This document shows, in pieces, positions 1 to 7,897 of a DNA stretch of 17,781 bases. Position numbers and translations under genes: made by a program. The first letter of the stretch is position 1. Each line of letters begins with the position of its first letter. The stretch is from an uncultured Eubacterium sp. (lineage in GTDB: Bacteria > Bacillota > Clostridia > Peptostreptococcales > Anaerovoracaceae), in the NCBI GenBank assembly GCA_947367725.1, contig CANBFZ010000005.1:1-17781 (forward strand), read 5' to 3'. The notes beneath the pieces were generated by a model that was given only the letters and a program-made list of their open reading frames with translations, had not been told where the DNA came from and searched no databases.

Positions 1-654
1 GACAGGCTGGGAATTAAATCAACATTTTTTATTCCGGGCTGGGTCATCGAGCAGCATACAGAGGTTTGCAGAGAAATTGTCAGAAGAGGTCACGAAATCG
101 GCTATCATGGCTATCTGCACGAAACGACTTACTTCCCGCAGCAGGATCAGGAGCTGGTTGTGAAGTGTAAAAAAATCATGAAAGATCTTCTGGGCGTGGA
201 ACCGCTTGGTTACAGAGCACCAGAAGCGGTTTTGACACAGGAGACCATCAATAATGTAATGGCCAGTGGTTTTGAGTACTCTTCCAATACCATGGCGTGT
301 GACTGGCCGTATTATCATTACAATGACGAGGGAGATAAGTTGATTGAACTGCCGTTTAACTGGCTGTATGATGACACGAGCCATTTCTTCTTTACGCTGC
401 AGCAGCCGGAGAGAAGAAGAATCTGCGCACCGAGCTATGTAAGAGAGATCTGGCAGAGTGAGTTTGACGGTCTGTATGAAGAGGGCGGCATTTTCACTTT
501 TGTGCTGCATCCGCAGTGCATTGGAAGAATCAGCAGAATTAAAATGCTGGAAGGGTTGCTGGAATATATGATGTCCAAGCCTGGAACGGTTGTAGGACCG
601 GCGCTGGAAATCAGCAGACTGGCACGAAAAGGACTGGACGAAAACGAAAAATAA
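1..654 (+). CDS. Polysaccharide deacetylase (CE4, PgdA-like), 3' part
   Basis: The reading frame is open from base 1, so the start codon and the first catalytic Asp motif lie outside the window; 217 codons remain. The visible part fits the NodB/CE4 fold of the Helicobacter PgdA-like group. It has GHEIGYHGYLHE at visible residues 30-41, giving the His-x3-His metal ligands, GYRAPE about 25 residues later, and a late FVLHPQCIGR segment carrying the last conserved His. Known members remove acetyl (or formyl) groups from peptidoglycan or related substrates using a divalent metal. No signal peptide can be judged because the N-terminus is missing. A terminator follows at once, so this is the last gene of its transcript. 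The family is clear; the substrate is not. Confidence 0.85.
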   Translation, partial: DRLGIKSTFFIPGWVIEQHTEVCREIVRRGHEIGYHGYLHETTYFPQQDQELVVKCKKIMKDLLGVEPLGYRAPEAVLTQETINNVMASGFEYSSNTMACDWPYYHYNDEGDKLIELPFNWLYDDTSHFFFTLQQPERRRICAPSYVREIWQSEFDGLYEEGGIFTFVLHPQCIGRISRIKMLEGLLEYMMSKPGTVVGPALEISRLARKGLDENEK

Positions 655-672
655 ACTGGCGCAAAGAATTGA

Positions 673-706
673 CTGCTGTACTTTTAACATAGTGCAGCAG
701 TTTTTT
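673..706 (+). terminator. Intrinsic terminator after the deacetylase
   Basis: CTGCTGTAC (673-681) pairs with GTGCAGCAG (692-700), nine pairs with one T-G wobble, and is followed by six T. It starts 18 bases after the stop codon. Confidence 0.85.
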
Positions 707-804
707 GTGCAGTAGTTTGTAGGGAAGATCGAGAAAAGAGATCTGCGTCTTTCACACAGATGCTGGATATCAATTTTGGCAGACAAACCTTCTTTGGAAA
801 TTAC

Positions 805-833
805 TTGTAAACGATAGAAAACTATGCTAAAAT
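805..833 (+). promoter_or_regulatory. tuf promoter
   Basis: TTGTAA, a 17-base spacer and TAAAAT, with TG one base before the -10 (extended -10, TGCTAAAAT). The leader to the tuf start is about 90 bases and includes CCCAA/TTGGG complementary runs near 857-880. The ribosome binding site is AGGAGG at 917-922. Confidence 0.7.
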
Positions 834-931
834 ATTTTTTAGGTTTGAGCAAAACCCAATTAAGCAGATTTGGGGACGCCCAAGTCCGCCTTTCTAAAAA
901 ATAACGTTATACAATTAGGAGGAAAACAAAA

Positions 932-2125
932 ATGGCAAAAGCAAAATTTGAGAGAACCAAACCGCATATTAATATCGGAACCATCGGCCACGTAGACCAT
1001 GGTAAGACCACGCTGACAGCAGCAATCACAACAACGCTGTATCAGAGATATCAGCTTGGAGAAAAGGTAGCATTCGACCAGATCGACAAAGCACCAGAAG
1101 AAAAAGAAAGAGGAATCACCATTTCTACAGCACACGTAGAATATGAAACACCAAACAGACACTATGCACACGTAGACTGCCCGGGTCACGCTGACTATGT
1201 AAAGAACATGATTACAGGTGCGGCGCAGATGGACGGCGCAATCCTGGTATGTGCAGCAACAGACGGACCGATGCCGCAGACAAGAGAACACATCCTGCTT
1301 TCCAGACAGGTAGGCGTACCATACATCGTAGTATTCTTAAACAAATGCGATATGGTAGATGATGAAGAACTGCTGGATCTGGTAGAAATGGAAATCAGAG
1401 AACTGCTTGATGAATATGAATTCCCAGGAGATGATACACCGATCATCAGAGGATCTGCGCTGGGCGCATTAGAGAACCCAGAAGGACCATGGGGAGATAA
1501 GATTGTAGAGCTGTTCGAAGCAGTAGATAGCTACATTCCAGAACCAGAAAGAGCAAATGACAAGCCGTTCCTGATGCCAGTGGAAGACGTATTCTCCATT
1601 ACAGGAAGAGGAACTGTAGCAACAGGAAGAGTAGAGAGAGGCGTACTGAAGGTTGGTGAAGAAGTAGAAATCATCGGCTTAACAGAAGAAAAGAGAAGCG
1701 TAGTTGTAACAGGACTGGAAATGTTCAGAAAGCTGTTAGACCAGGCAGAAACAGGAGATAACGTAGGAGCACTGTTAAGAGGTGTGCAGAGAACGGAAAT
1801 CGAAAGAGGTCAGGTACTGGCAAAACCGGGAACGATTCATCCGCATACAAAGTTCAAGGGCGAAGTATACGTACTGAAGAAAGAAGAAGGTGGAAGACAT
1901 ACACCGTTCTTTAACGGATACAGACCACAGTTCTATTTCAGAACAACAGACGTAACAGGTGATCTGCAGTTACCGGAAGGCACAGAGATGTGTATGCCAG
2001 GAGATAACGTAACCATGACAATCTCCCTGATTACGCCGATTGCAATCGAAGAAGGACTGAGATTTGCGATCAGAGAAGGCGGCAGAACAGTAGGTTCTGG
2101 CGTAGTAACAGAGATTATCGAATAA
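932..2125 (+). CDS. tuf: Translation elongation factor Tu
   Basis: EF-Tu brings aminoacyl-tRNA to the ribosome as a GTP complex. All G motifs are present: GHVDHGKT (19-26), RGITI in the switch region (60-64), DCPGH (82-86), NKCD (137-140) and the SAL motif (174-176). Domains 2 and 3 follow, and 397 residues is the normal length. AGGAGG sits nine bases before ATG. Arg codons are almost all AGA, as expected for a very highly expressed gene in this lineage. The gene is alone: its own promoter lies upstream and a strong hairpin downstream, and neither fusA nor rpsL/rpsG is next to it. It may therefore be a second tuf copy or a relocated single copy. Identification is certain; copy number cannot be told from here. 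Confidence 0.98.
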   Translation: MAKAKFERTKPHINIGTIGHVDHGKTTLTAAITTTLYQRYQLGEKVAFDQIDKAPEEKERGITISTAHVEYETPNRHYAHVDCPGHADYVKNMITGAAQMDGAILVCAATDGPMPQTREHILLSRQVGVPYIVVFLNKCDMVDDEELLDLVEMEIRELLDEYEFPGDDTPIIRGSALGALENPEGPWGDKIVELFEAVDSYIPEPERANDKPFLMPVEDVFSITGRGTVATGRVERGVLKVGEEVEIIGLTEEKRSVVVTGLEMFRKLLDQAETGDNVGALLRGVQRTEIERGQVLAKPGTIHPHTKFKGEVYVLKKEEGGRHTPFFNGYRPQFYFRTTDVTGDLQLPEGTEMCMPGDNVTMTISLITPIAIEEGLRFAIREGGRTVGSGVVTEIIE

Positions 2126-2157
2126 TTTCTGTCAATAGAGACGAATCCTGAGACAGT

Positions 2158-2189
2158 AAACCCCCGTGAATGATTTCGCGGGGGTTTTT
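2158..2189 (+). terminator. tuf terminator
   Basis: A 13-pair stem, AAACCCCCGTGAA (2158-2170) with TTTCGCGGGGGTTT (2174-2187) around a four-base loop, runs into a T tract. It is a strong Rho-independent terminator. Confidence 0.9.
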
Positions 2190-2204
2190 GTAAGAAAATT
2201 TACA

Positions 2205-2240
2205 GCAGTAAAAGAAAGACCACGCAGGCAAGTGCGTGGT
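2205..2240 (-). terminator. Terminator of the XRE gene
   Basis: On the minus strand ACCACGC (2240-2234) pairs with GCGTGGT (2225-2219), followed by a T-rich run (CTTTCTTTT). It lies just past the stop of the XRE-family gene and faces the tuf terminator. Confidence 0.7.
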
Positions 2241-2261
2241 GCAATGTGACACATATCGTTA

Positions 2262-2498
2262 TTATTTATCCTTTTTCTCTGGATTTGCTCTAGGATATGG
2301 GGTAGGGTCATCAGTGATACCGTAAATGTAATCCAGACTGGTCTCAAACAGAAACGAAAGCTGTTTTGCCTGCTCTGTGGTAGGATAGCGCTTGCCGTGT
2401 TCCATTTTAGAATAATCTGCTTGGTCGATGCCGGTTTCCATCTGTACTTTGATCTGTGTGAGTCCTTTTTTCTTGCGTAGTTCCTTCAGTCTGTTCAC
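2262..2498 (-). CDS. Small XRE-family HTH regulator
   Basis: A 78-residue single-domain DNA-binding protein. RLKELRKKKGLTQ, then a segment ending SKMEHGKRYP, is the classic Cro/C1 helix-turn-helix with the Q of helix 2 and the E-x-G-x-R-x-P turn; the tail ends SLDYIYGITDDP, as in many short Firmicute XRE proteins. Two in-frame GTG codons are possible. I chose the one at 2498 because AAAGGAGGT (2506-2514) is then about eight bases away, whereas the codon at 2507 would overlap the ribosome binding site. The gene is divergent from nrdJ, and an inverted repeat lies upstream (2563-2579), so it may control itself and perhaps its neighbour. Its targets are unknown. Confidence 0.88.
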   Translation of the reverse strand: MNRLKELRKKKGLTQIKVQMETGIDQADYSKMEHGKRYPTTEQAKQLSFLFETSLDYIYGITDDPTPYPRANPEKKDK

Positions 2499-2531
2499 GG
2501 ACAGCACCTCCTTTCGTAGACTATATAAACT

Positions 2532-2540
2532 ATTATGTCA
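2532..2540 (-). promoter_or_regulatory. Possible extended -10 of the XRE gene
   Basis: Minus-strand TGACATAAT is an extended -10 (TG-N-CATAAT). No convincing -35 is seen, so the element may need only the TG motif. It gives a leader of roughly 30 bases. Confidence 0.4.
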
Positions 2541-2562
2541 AATAACCTCTCAAAAAATAGGG

Positions 2563-2579
2563 ACAATTGACCTAATTGT
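2563..2579. promoter_or_regulatory. Candidate operator, ACAATT-N5-AATTGT
   Basis: A perfect six-base inverted repeat with spacer GACCT, about 65 bases upstream of the XRE start and just upstream of its -10. Small XRE regulators often bind such dyads near their own promoter. The link is inferred from position only. Confidence 0.45.
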
Positions 2580-2605
2580 GTATTTTTTACTGCGCATTGT
2601 GTCGA

Positions 2606-2642
2606 ACGTCTGTGACAGCAGGCATTTACACGTCTGCGGCAG
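2606..2642. repeat. 24-base-period direct repeat upstream of nrdJ
   Basis: ACGTCTGTGACAG (2606-2618) and ACGTCTGCGGCAG (2630-2642) differ at two bases. Each contains CTG-N3-CAG. They sit about 70-105 bases upstream of the likely nrdJ transcription start. They could bind a regulator, but no family is recognised. Confidence 0.35.
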
Positions 2643-2680
2643 GTGCCATAATTTTGCTGTGAAATTGTTGAAAGAATCTG

Positions 2681-2709
2681 TTGCTATCCACTATATATAG
2701 TGATATAAT
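2681..2709 (+). promoter_or_regulatory. nrdJ promoter
   Basis: TTGCTA (2681-2686), a 17-base spacer and a perfect TATAAT (2704-2709). The first NrdR box fills the spacer, and the second falls at about the transcription start and early leader. Confidence 0.75.
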
Positions 2710-2735
2710 GTTCCATGCAACAATATATAAAGTGT
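2688..2735. promoter_or_regulatory. Tandem NrdR boxes
   Basis: Box 1, CCACTATATATAGTGA (2688-2703), matches the NrdR consensus ACACTATATATAGTGT except at the two outer bases. Box 2, ACAATATATAAAGTGT (2720-2735), matches at 14 of 16. They are 32 bases apart centre to centre, about three helical turns, which is the usual arrangement for the NrdR repressor that senses dNTP/ATP. They flank and overlap the -10, so binding should block polymerase. nrdR itself is not in the window. Confidence 0.88.
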
Positions 2736-2750
2736 ATATCGGAGGGAAAC

Positions 2751-5045
2751 ATGGCGATTTCAGAAATTAGTAAAAATGCTTTGACTGTACTTGAAAAGCG
2801 ATATTTAGGAAAGGACGAAGAGGGTCGACCGATTGAAACGGTAGAAGGGATGTTTCGCAGGGTGGCAGATACCATTGCGGCAGCCGATGCGAAATATGAT
2901 ACAACCACCGACACCAGAGCGCTCAGCGATGCGTTTTATACGCTGATGACGGATCTGCGTTTCTTGCCGAATTCACCGACCTTGATGAATGCTGGCAGAG
3001 TTTTGGGACAGCTTTCGGCGTGTTTTGTGCTGCCTGTAGAGGACAGTATGGAAGGCATCTTTGATTCTGTTAAGAATGCAGCGCTGATCCATAAGTCTGG
3101 CGGTGGTACGGGCTTTTCTTTTTCCAGGCTGCGGCAAAGCGGTTCCTCGGTTCGTTCCACAGGCGGGGTTGCCAGCGGTCCCATCAGCTTCATGAAAGTA
3201 TTCAACGCGGCAACAGAGGCGGTGAAACAAGGTGGCACCAGAAGAGGCGCCAACATGGGTGTACTGAGAATCGATCATCCTGATATTTTGGAGTTTATCA
3301 ATTGCAAAGCAGATAATAAGGAAATCACCAATTTTAATATTAGCGTAGGCATCACCGAGGCTTTTATGGAAGCGGTAGAAAACCAGAGCGACTATGATCT
3401 CATCGATCCGAAGACGAAACAGGCGGTGGGACATCTCAGTGCAGAAAAAGTCTTTGATCTGATTGTAGATCACGCGTGGAAGAACGGCGAGCCGGGCATC
3501 ATCTTTTTGGACAGGCTGAACCGTGATAATGTAACGCCGACCCAGGGCGAAATTGAAAGCACTAACCCGTGCGGGGAGCAGCCGCTGCTGCCGTATGAGA
3601 GCTGCAATCTGGGGTCGATCAATCTGGTGAAGATGCTGCGGAAGACACTGACTGGTTATGAGTTTGACTTTAGACTTCTGGGGGAAACGGTAGCCCAGGC
3701 AGTACATTTCCTGGATAATGTCATCGACGCGAATAATTATCCGCTGGAAAAAATCGGGGAAACGACCCGGGCGTCTCGTAAAATCGGACTGGGTGTCATG
3801 GGTTGGGCAGACGCACTTTTGATGCTCGGCATTCCTTACAACTCCAACGAAGCCGTAGAGCTTGCAGAAAGGGTTATGGGCTATATCAATACAGCAGGTC
3901 ACGCAGCCAGCAGCAAATTAGCTGAAAAGCGCGGCACGTTCCCGCTGTTTTCTGTCAGCACGCTGAAAGACGGTGCGGCAATGAGAAATGCTACGGTGAC
4001 TACTATCGCACCGACTGGCACGTTATCTATCATCGGCGGCTGCTCTTCCGGCGTAGAACCAGTATTTGCTTACGCGTTTATCCGCAATATTATGGATGGC
4101 ACGGAAATGATAGAGGTGAATCCGGTACTGACTGCAAAACTGAAAGAGCTGGGATTGTATAGCGATGCGCTTCTGCGTAAAATTGCTGCAGAGGGTACGA
4201 TTGCCCACTGTGAGGAAATTCCGCAGGAAGTGCGCAACGTTTTTGTCTGCTCCCACGACATTAAACCGATTGATCACATCAAAATGCAGGCAGCATTCCA
4301 GCACCATACGGATAATGCAGTTTCCAAGACAGTGAATTTCCCGAAAGAGGCGACCAGAAATGAAGTGCGGGACGTATACCTGCTGGCATATAGAGAGGGC
4401 TGCAAGGGTGTGACGATTTATCGTGATGGCAGCAGAGAGGAACAGGTGCTCAATATCGGTAAGGTGAACAGAGAAGGACAGCCTGCAGCAGCGGCAGCTT
4501 GCCCGACATGCCAGGAAGAACGCTTTGGACACATCGAACCGCGTCCGCGTCCTGATGTAACGCGTGGATTTACAGAAAAGATGCGGATTGGCTGTGGCAG
4601 CCTTTATGTTACTACCAACTACGATGAAAACGGCATCTGTGAAGTCTTTACCAGTACCGGTAAAGCAGGCGGCTGCCCGAGTCAGAGTGAGGCCACAGCA
4701 AGACTGGTTTCAGTAGCGCTGCGCAGCGGCATTTCTATTCAGGAGGTTTACGACCAGCTAAAAGGCATTCGGTGTCCGTCTACCATCAGACAGCAGGGTA
4801 TGAGCTGTACGTCTTGCCCAGACGCCATTGCCAAGGTGATCATGAAAGTCTCTAAAATCATTGAAGATCAGCCGCGGGAGAAGGCGTCCTATGAAATGCC
4901 GGCGGAGTCGTCAATCCCGCAGAAACATCCGATTGTACCGGCATCAGCTAGTGAAATTCACGTGTGTCCGGAGTGCGGCAATGTGGTAGAACATGAAGGC
5001 GGATGTGTGATCTGCAGAAATTGCGGATTTTCCAAGTGCGGCTGA
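2751..5045 (+). CDS. nrdJ: Adenosylcobalamin-dependent ribonucleotide reductase (class II)
   Basis: It reduces ribonucleotides to deoxyribonucleotides with a 5'-deoxyadenosyl/thiyl radical, independent of oxygen. The frame is open from 2715, but GGAGGG at 2741-2746 selects ATG 2751, giving 764 residues. Visible are FLPNSPTLMNAG (71-82), Cys91 in SACFVLP, GGGTGFSFSRLR (117-128) and NPCGEQ (272-277). Cys274 is the likely thiyl radical residue, and Cys285 lies 11 residues on, the same spacing as Cys408/Cys419 of the Lactobacillus enzyme; Cys91 and Cys285 are the likely redox pair. A TSCPD domain (literally ...SCTSCPD...) follows, then a C-terminal zinc-ribbon-like tail, CPECG...CRNCGFSKCG, that may carry the re-reducing cysteines. 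No nrdR-type ATP cone is obvious at the N-terminus. Monocistronic; control by NrdR is indicated by the boxes upstream. Confidence 0.96.
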   Translation: MAISEISKNALTVLEKRYLGKDEEGRPIETVEGMFRRVADTIAAADAKYDTTTDTRALSDAFYTLMTDLRFLPNSPTLMNAGRVLGQLSACFVLPVEDSMEGIFDSVKNAALIHKSGGGTGFSFSRLRQSGSSVRSTGGVASGPISFMKVFNAATEAVKQGGTRRGANMGVLRIDHPDILEFINCKADNKEITNFNISVGITEAFMEAVENQSDYDLIDPKTKQAVGHLSAEKVFDLIVDHAWKNGEPGIIFLDRLNRDNVTPTQGEIESTNPCGEQPLLPYESCNLGSINLVKMLRKTLTGYEFDFRLLGETVAQAVHFLDNVIDANNYPLEKIGETTRASRKIGLGVMGWADALLMLGIPYNSNEAVELAERVMGYINTAGHAASSKLAEKRGTFPLFSVSTLKDGAAMRNATVTTIAPTGTLSIIGGCSSGVEPVFAYAFIRNIMDGTEMIEVNPVLTAKLKELGLYSDALLRKIAAEGTIAHCEEIPQEVRNVFVCSHDIKPIDHIKMQAAFQHHTDNAVSKTVNFPKEATRNEVRDVYLLAYREGCKGVTIYRDGSREEQVLNIGKVNREGQPAAAAACPTCQEERFGHIEPRPRPDVTRGFTEKMRIGCGSLYVTTNYDENGICEVFTSTGKAGGCPSQSEATARLVSVALRSGISIQEVYDQLKGIRCPSTIRQQGMSCTSCPDAIAKVIMKVSKIIEDQPREKASYEMPAESSIPQKHPIVPASASEIHVCPECGNVVEHEGGCVICRNCGFSKCG

Positions 5046-5088
5046 TGCACAGAGAAAACGCACCAAACGGTTTTACTCTTTTGCGCTG

Positions 5089-5268
5089 CTGACAAAACAG
5101 ACAATTTTTCGAATTTTTGTCAGTCTTGTCAGTGTTTTGGGATAAATTCCTGACAAAACAGACAAAATCAAAAGAAATTGTCAGGATTGTCAGTATTGCA
5201 AGGACTTATGATGTGATTTTGACACGATTTACAGACAAAATGCCACAGAATCTAAAATTTTGTCTGTA
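5089..5268. repeat. Three inverted-repeat units of C(A/T)GACAA half-sites
   Basis: Unit 1 pairs CTGACAAAACAGACAA (5089-5104) with TTGTCAGTCTTGTCAG (5117-5132). Unit 2 has the identical left arm (5150-5165) with TTGTCAGGATTGTCAG (5178-5193). Both have 16-base arms and a 12-base loop. Half-sites start at offsets 0, 9, 28 and 37 in both, and the units are 61 bases apart. Unit 3 is a perfect 12-base inverted repeat, TACAGACAAAAT (5230-5241) with ATTTTGTCTGTA (5257-5268); its half-sites are again 28 bases apart. Loop sequences differ while arms and spacing are kept, which suggests selection. They could be operators in cooperative pairs or RNA hairpins in the nrdJ 3' end. The regulator is not recognised. 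Apart from these I see no gene between 5046 and 5320. Confidence 0.75.
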
Positions 5269-5323
5269 GTGATGCTTACAGATCATTTACGTGCGTTTGC
5301 CTTGGATCGATGAAAACGGCCTA

Positions 5324-5352
5324 TTGCAATGGAGGTCGTTTGGTGTTAAGAT
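5324..5352 (+). promoter_or_regulatory. thiC promoter
   Basis: TTGCAA, a 17-base spacer and TAAGAT, with TG one base before the -10 (extended). It puts the transcription start about ten bases before the riboswitch. Confidence 0.65.
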
Positions 5353-5369
5353 AAATATATAAAGAAAAG

Positions 5370-5452
5370 AGGGAGCTCATAGTAATGGGCTGAGAGGGAG
5401 CTGATACTGCTTCGACCTGCAACCTGATTTGGATAATGCCAACGTAGGGAAA
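5370..5452 (+). promoter_or_regulatory. TPP riboswitch (THI element)
   Basis: The conserved aptamer blocks appear in order: CTGAGA (5390-5395), ACCTGAT (5422-5428), GGATAATGCCA (5431-5441) and GTAGGGA (5444-5450). It precedes thiC, the usual target. Thiamin pyrophosphate binding should favour the terminator hairpin just downstream and so shut off thiC. Confidence 0.95.
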
Positions 5453-5465
5453 TATGGACGAATTT

Positions 5466-5510
5466 ACTGCCAATGAACCTGCGGGGACATTGGCAGTTGT
5501 TTTGTTTTTT
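5466..5510 (+). terminator. Riboswitch expression-platform terminator
   Basis: ACTGCCAATG (5466-5475) pairs perfectly with CATTGGCAGT (5488-5497), followed by a T-rich run to 5510. It lies 13 bases after the aptamer and 47 bases before thiC, so transcription attenuation is the likely mechanism. Confidence 0.88.
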
Positions 5511-5556
5511 GCGGCAGCTGCGAAATGTCCGAAGACGAAAAGGAGGAAATGAAACG

Positions 5557-6861
5557 ATGAGAAACTATGCAACACAGATGGAAGCTGCCCGCAAAGGGAT
5601 TGTGACGCCGGAGATGGAGATCGTTGCAAAAAAGGAACGGATGACTGCAGAGGAGCTGATGCCCTTGGTCGCGTCGGGCAAGGTGGCAATTTGTGCCAAT
5701 AAGAACCACAAATGTATCAACCCGGAAGGCGTGGGTTCTATGCTGCAGACGAAAATAAATGTAAACCTGGGTGTCTCCAGAGACTGCAAGGATATGAACG
5801 TAGAGTTGGAAAAAGTTATGGCGGCGGTTCATATGGGTGCGCACGCCATCATGGACTTGTCCTCGCATGGAGATACGATTCCGTTTCGCCGTAAACTGAC
5901 GGCGGAATGTCCTGCTATGATTGGTACGGTGCCGGTCTATGACAGCGTGATTCATTATCAGCGAGATCTGGATACGCTGACCGCGAAAGATTTTATTGAT
6001 GTAGTGAGACTGCACGCAGAAGACGGTGTGGATTTTGTGACGCTGCACTGTGGTATTACCCGAAAGACCATCGAGCAGATCAAACAACATAAGCGGAAGA
6101 CGAATATTGTTTCCCGCGGTGGCTCTCTGGTTTTCGCATGGATGACCATGACCGGCGAAGAAAATCCGTTTTATGAATACTTTGATGAAATTCTGGACAT
6201 CTGTCGCGAATATGACGTAACGATTTCCCTGGGCGATGCCTGCAGACCGGGCTGTCTTGCTGACGGCTCTGACGTCTGCCAGATTGAGGAGCTGGTGCGT
6301 CTTGGTGAATTGACAAAACGCGCCTGGGAAAGGGATGTACAGGTTATGGTGGAAGGACCGGGACACATGCCGATGGATCAGATTGCTGCTAACATGAAGC
6401 TGCAGCAGACCATCTGCAGCGGCGCACCGTTCTATGTGCTGGGGCCGATTGTGACAGATATCGCGCCGGGTTATGATCACATCACATCAGCCATCGGCGG
6501 TGCCATCGCGGCAGCTTCCGGCGCAGCGTTTCTCTGTTATGTGACGCCGGCGGAACATTTGGCGCTACCAAATGTAGAGGACGTAAAGCAGGGCATCATC
6601 GCGTCGAAGATTGCAGCCCATGCGGGGGATATCGCAAAAGGTGTGCGCGGCGCTCGTGAAATAGACGACCAGATGGCTGATGCACGCCGCGCACTGGACT
6701 GGGAAGCCCAGTGGGCATGCGCCATCGATCCGGAAACAGCAAAGGCAATTCGTGAGGAGCGTAAGCCTGAGCATGACGACACGTGCTCTATGTGCGGAAA
6801 GTTCTGCGCTGTACGCAGTATGAACAAGGCTCTGGCAGGAGAGCATATTGATATTTTATAA
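5557..6861 (+). CDS. thiC: Phosphomethylpyrimidine synthase ThiC
   Basis: A radical-SAM enzyme that rearranges aminoimidazole ribotide into HMP-P, the pyrimidine half of thiamin. The 434 residues include the conserved stretches [46 protein letters not shown] and [14 protein letters not shown]. The frame is open further upstream, but that part lies in the riboswitch terminator; ATG 5557 has AGGAGG ten bases before it. The C-terminal iron-sulfur motif reads CSMCGKFC (Cys410, 413, 417), a CX2CX3C spacing one residue shorter than the CX2CX4C of the E. coli enzyme; the same short form is, as far as I recall, usual in Firmicutes and archaea. It is the only thiamin gene here and ends in its own terminator, so it is a monocistronic riboswitch unit. 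Confidence 0.97.
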   Translation: MRNYATQMEAARKGIVTPEMEIVAKKERMTAEELMPLVASGKVAICANKNHKCINPEGVGSMLQTKINVNLGVSRDCKDMNVELEKVMAAVHMGAHAIMDLSSHGDTIPFRRKLTAECPAMIGTVPVYDSVIHYQRDLDTLTAKDFIDVVRLHAEDGVDFVTLHCGITRKTIEQIKQHKRKTNIVSRGGSLVFAWMTMTGEENPFYEYFDEILDICREYDVTISLGDACRPGCLADGSDVCQIEELVRLGELTKRAWERDVQVMVEGPGHMPMDQIAANMKLQQTICSGAPFYVLGPIVTDIAPGYDHITSAIGGAIAAASGAAFLCYVTPAEHLALPNVEDVKQGIIASKIAAHAGDIAKGVRGAREIDDQMADARRALDWEAQWACAIDPETAKAIREERKPEHDDTCSMCGKFCAVRSMNKALAGEHIDIL

Positions 6862-6870
6862 GTGAGAGAA

Positions 6871-6900
6871 AACAGCCGCAGAATATGACGGCTGTTTTTT
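6871..6900 (+). terminator. thiC terminator
   Basis: AACAGCCG (6871-6878) pairs with CGGCTGTT (6889-6896), followed by a T run, ten bases after the stop codon. Confidence 0.9.
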
Positions 6901-6965
6901 AAAGTATGTGCAACGGGTACACCATTTTGTGCTAGAATAGGTTCTGTAGATGTGGTGAAAGGGGA

Positions 6966-6995
6966 TTGCACGGGTTTTAATAGTTTTGGTATAAT
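6966..6995 (+). promoter_or_regulatory. Promoter of the PH-SHOCT / tape-measure-like pair
   Basis: TTGCAC, an 18-base spacer and a perfect TATAAT with TGG in front (extended -10). GGGAGG at 7016-7021 serves the first gene. The leader is short, about 25-30 bases, with no operator that I can see. Confidence 0.75.
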
Positions 6996-7027
6996 GGGTA
7001 TAACTTGAAACTACCGGGAGGAAGCTC

Positions 7028-7861
7028 ATGGAAAAAATGCGGACAGCTGAAGAAATGGTGGAATATTGCAAGAGAAAAGGGACTGCGAGTGGGCGAACTA
7101 GATGGAAGCTAAGAGAGCATTTTAGCTTAATTGAAGAAGCCTTGGGGAAAGACGAATATGTAATGTGTTGTTTTGCGGCAACGTATCACGTTCAAAGTAT
7201 TCATCAGGGAGGTGAGGCGCATGTGGAAGCACTAACGAATAAGAGACTACTAATTGCTAGGGAAGGATTCATGCAGGTTGGAATATTAGCAATTAGATAT
7301 GATGATATAAATGAAATTAAGATTGTAAAGGATGAAGTGCTCATTGATACTTCTAAAAAAGTTCCTAATAGCTGTGTTGGTTACAATGATGCAAGGCGTA
7401 TTCAGGAAGAAATTGATGCTATCTGGCCTATCATTATGCGCCAAAAAGCAGCGAGAGAGAGACAGGCGAGTTTTGGAGGAAGCATTGCTGACGAATTAAT
7501 AAAGTTGACGAATTTAAGGGAGAAGGGGGTGTTGACGGAGCAAGAATTTCAACAACAGAAGGAGTTGCTGCTGCATCCTGCAGAAGAGGGGGTTCTCTTT
7601 GATGAGAAAGAGAGGGAATATGAAGAAGCAGCCGAATTTCAGCCAGGAAAGGTGTATCATGTGAGAAAACGCAGGCCAATTCATAACAAGAATATGGACT
7701 ATGAAGAAATGGAAGAGAGCGTTCTAAGAAATGATCATTTTTTAGACAAGGCAAACAAAAGAACGTTGAAGCAAATGGTCTTAGCGTTTGGTAAATTTAC
7801 TGTTTTCTGGATTCTGTTTGTGGCAGGAATGGCCTTCGTAATAGATGTAATTAAGGGGTAA
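7028..7861 (+). CDS. PH-like domain / SHOCT protein with C-terminal membrane anchor
   Basis: A 277-residue protein of unknown role. Residues about 35-115 look like a bacterial PH-like domain: alternating beta strands around EALTNKRLLIAREGF and DINEIKIVKD, where 'T-x-x-R-L-L-I' is typical of such domains. Residues 152-182 form a SHOCT motif (ADELIKLTNLREKGVLTEQEF), a short helix pair often found at the ends of membrane or multi-subunit proteins. A charged linker follows, then one hydrophobic helix (about 251-273), predicting a tail-anchored protein facing the cytoplasm. It is preceded by its own promoter and followed 36 bases later by the tape-measure-like gene, so the two are probably co-transcribed. 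Base composition is more AT-rich than in thiC or nrdJ, hinting at acquisition. Domain calls are by eye. Confidence 0.75.
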   Translation: MEKMRTAEEMVEYCKRKGTASGRTRWKLREHFSLIEEALGKDEYVMCCFAATYHVQSIHQGGEAHVEALTNKRLLIAREGFMQVGILAIRYDDINEIKIVKDEVLIDTSKKVPNSCVGYNDARRIQEEIDAIWPIIMRQKAARERQASFGGSIADELIKLTNLREKGVLTEQEFQQQKELLLHPAEEGVLFDEKEREYEEAAEFQPGKVYHVRKRRPIHNKNMDYEEMEESVLRNDHFLDKANKRTLKQMVLAFGKFTVFWILFVAGMAFVIDVIKG

Positions 7862-7897
7862 GTATTAAACAATATTTGAGGTTAGAGAGGGATTAAA

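Noticed and set aside
2580..2750. Adenosylcobalamin riboswitch before nrdJ
   Set aside because: The leader after the predicted start is only about 35 bases and the upstream DNA lacks the B12-box; NrdR boxes explain the control.
2973..3902. Long minus-strand open frame (309 codons) opposite nrdJ
   Set aside because: It lies wholly inside the well-supported nrdJ, has no ribosome binding site and no recognisable domain; Cys/Arg/Ile-rich composition is typical of an antisense shadow.
5089..5268. CRISPR array
   Set aside because: Units are few, are imperfect inverted repeats with 61 and about 73-82 base steps, and have no uniform spacers or cas genes.
5473..5556. Upstream ATG extension of thiC
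   Set aside because: Those 28 codons fall in the riboswitch terminator hairpin and lack a ribosome binding site; ATG 5557 has AGGAGG and the usual ThiC N-terminus.
5464..6480. Minus-strand open frame (338 codons) opposite thiC
   Set aside because: It runs through the riboswitch terminator and thiC; composition is His/Arg-rich and no family is recognised.
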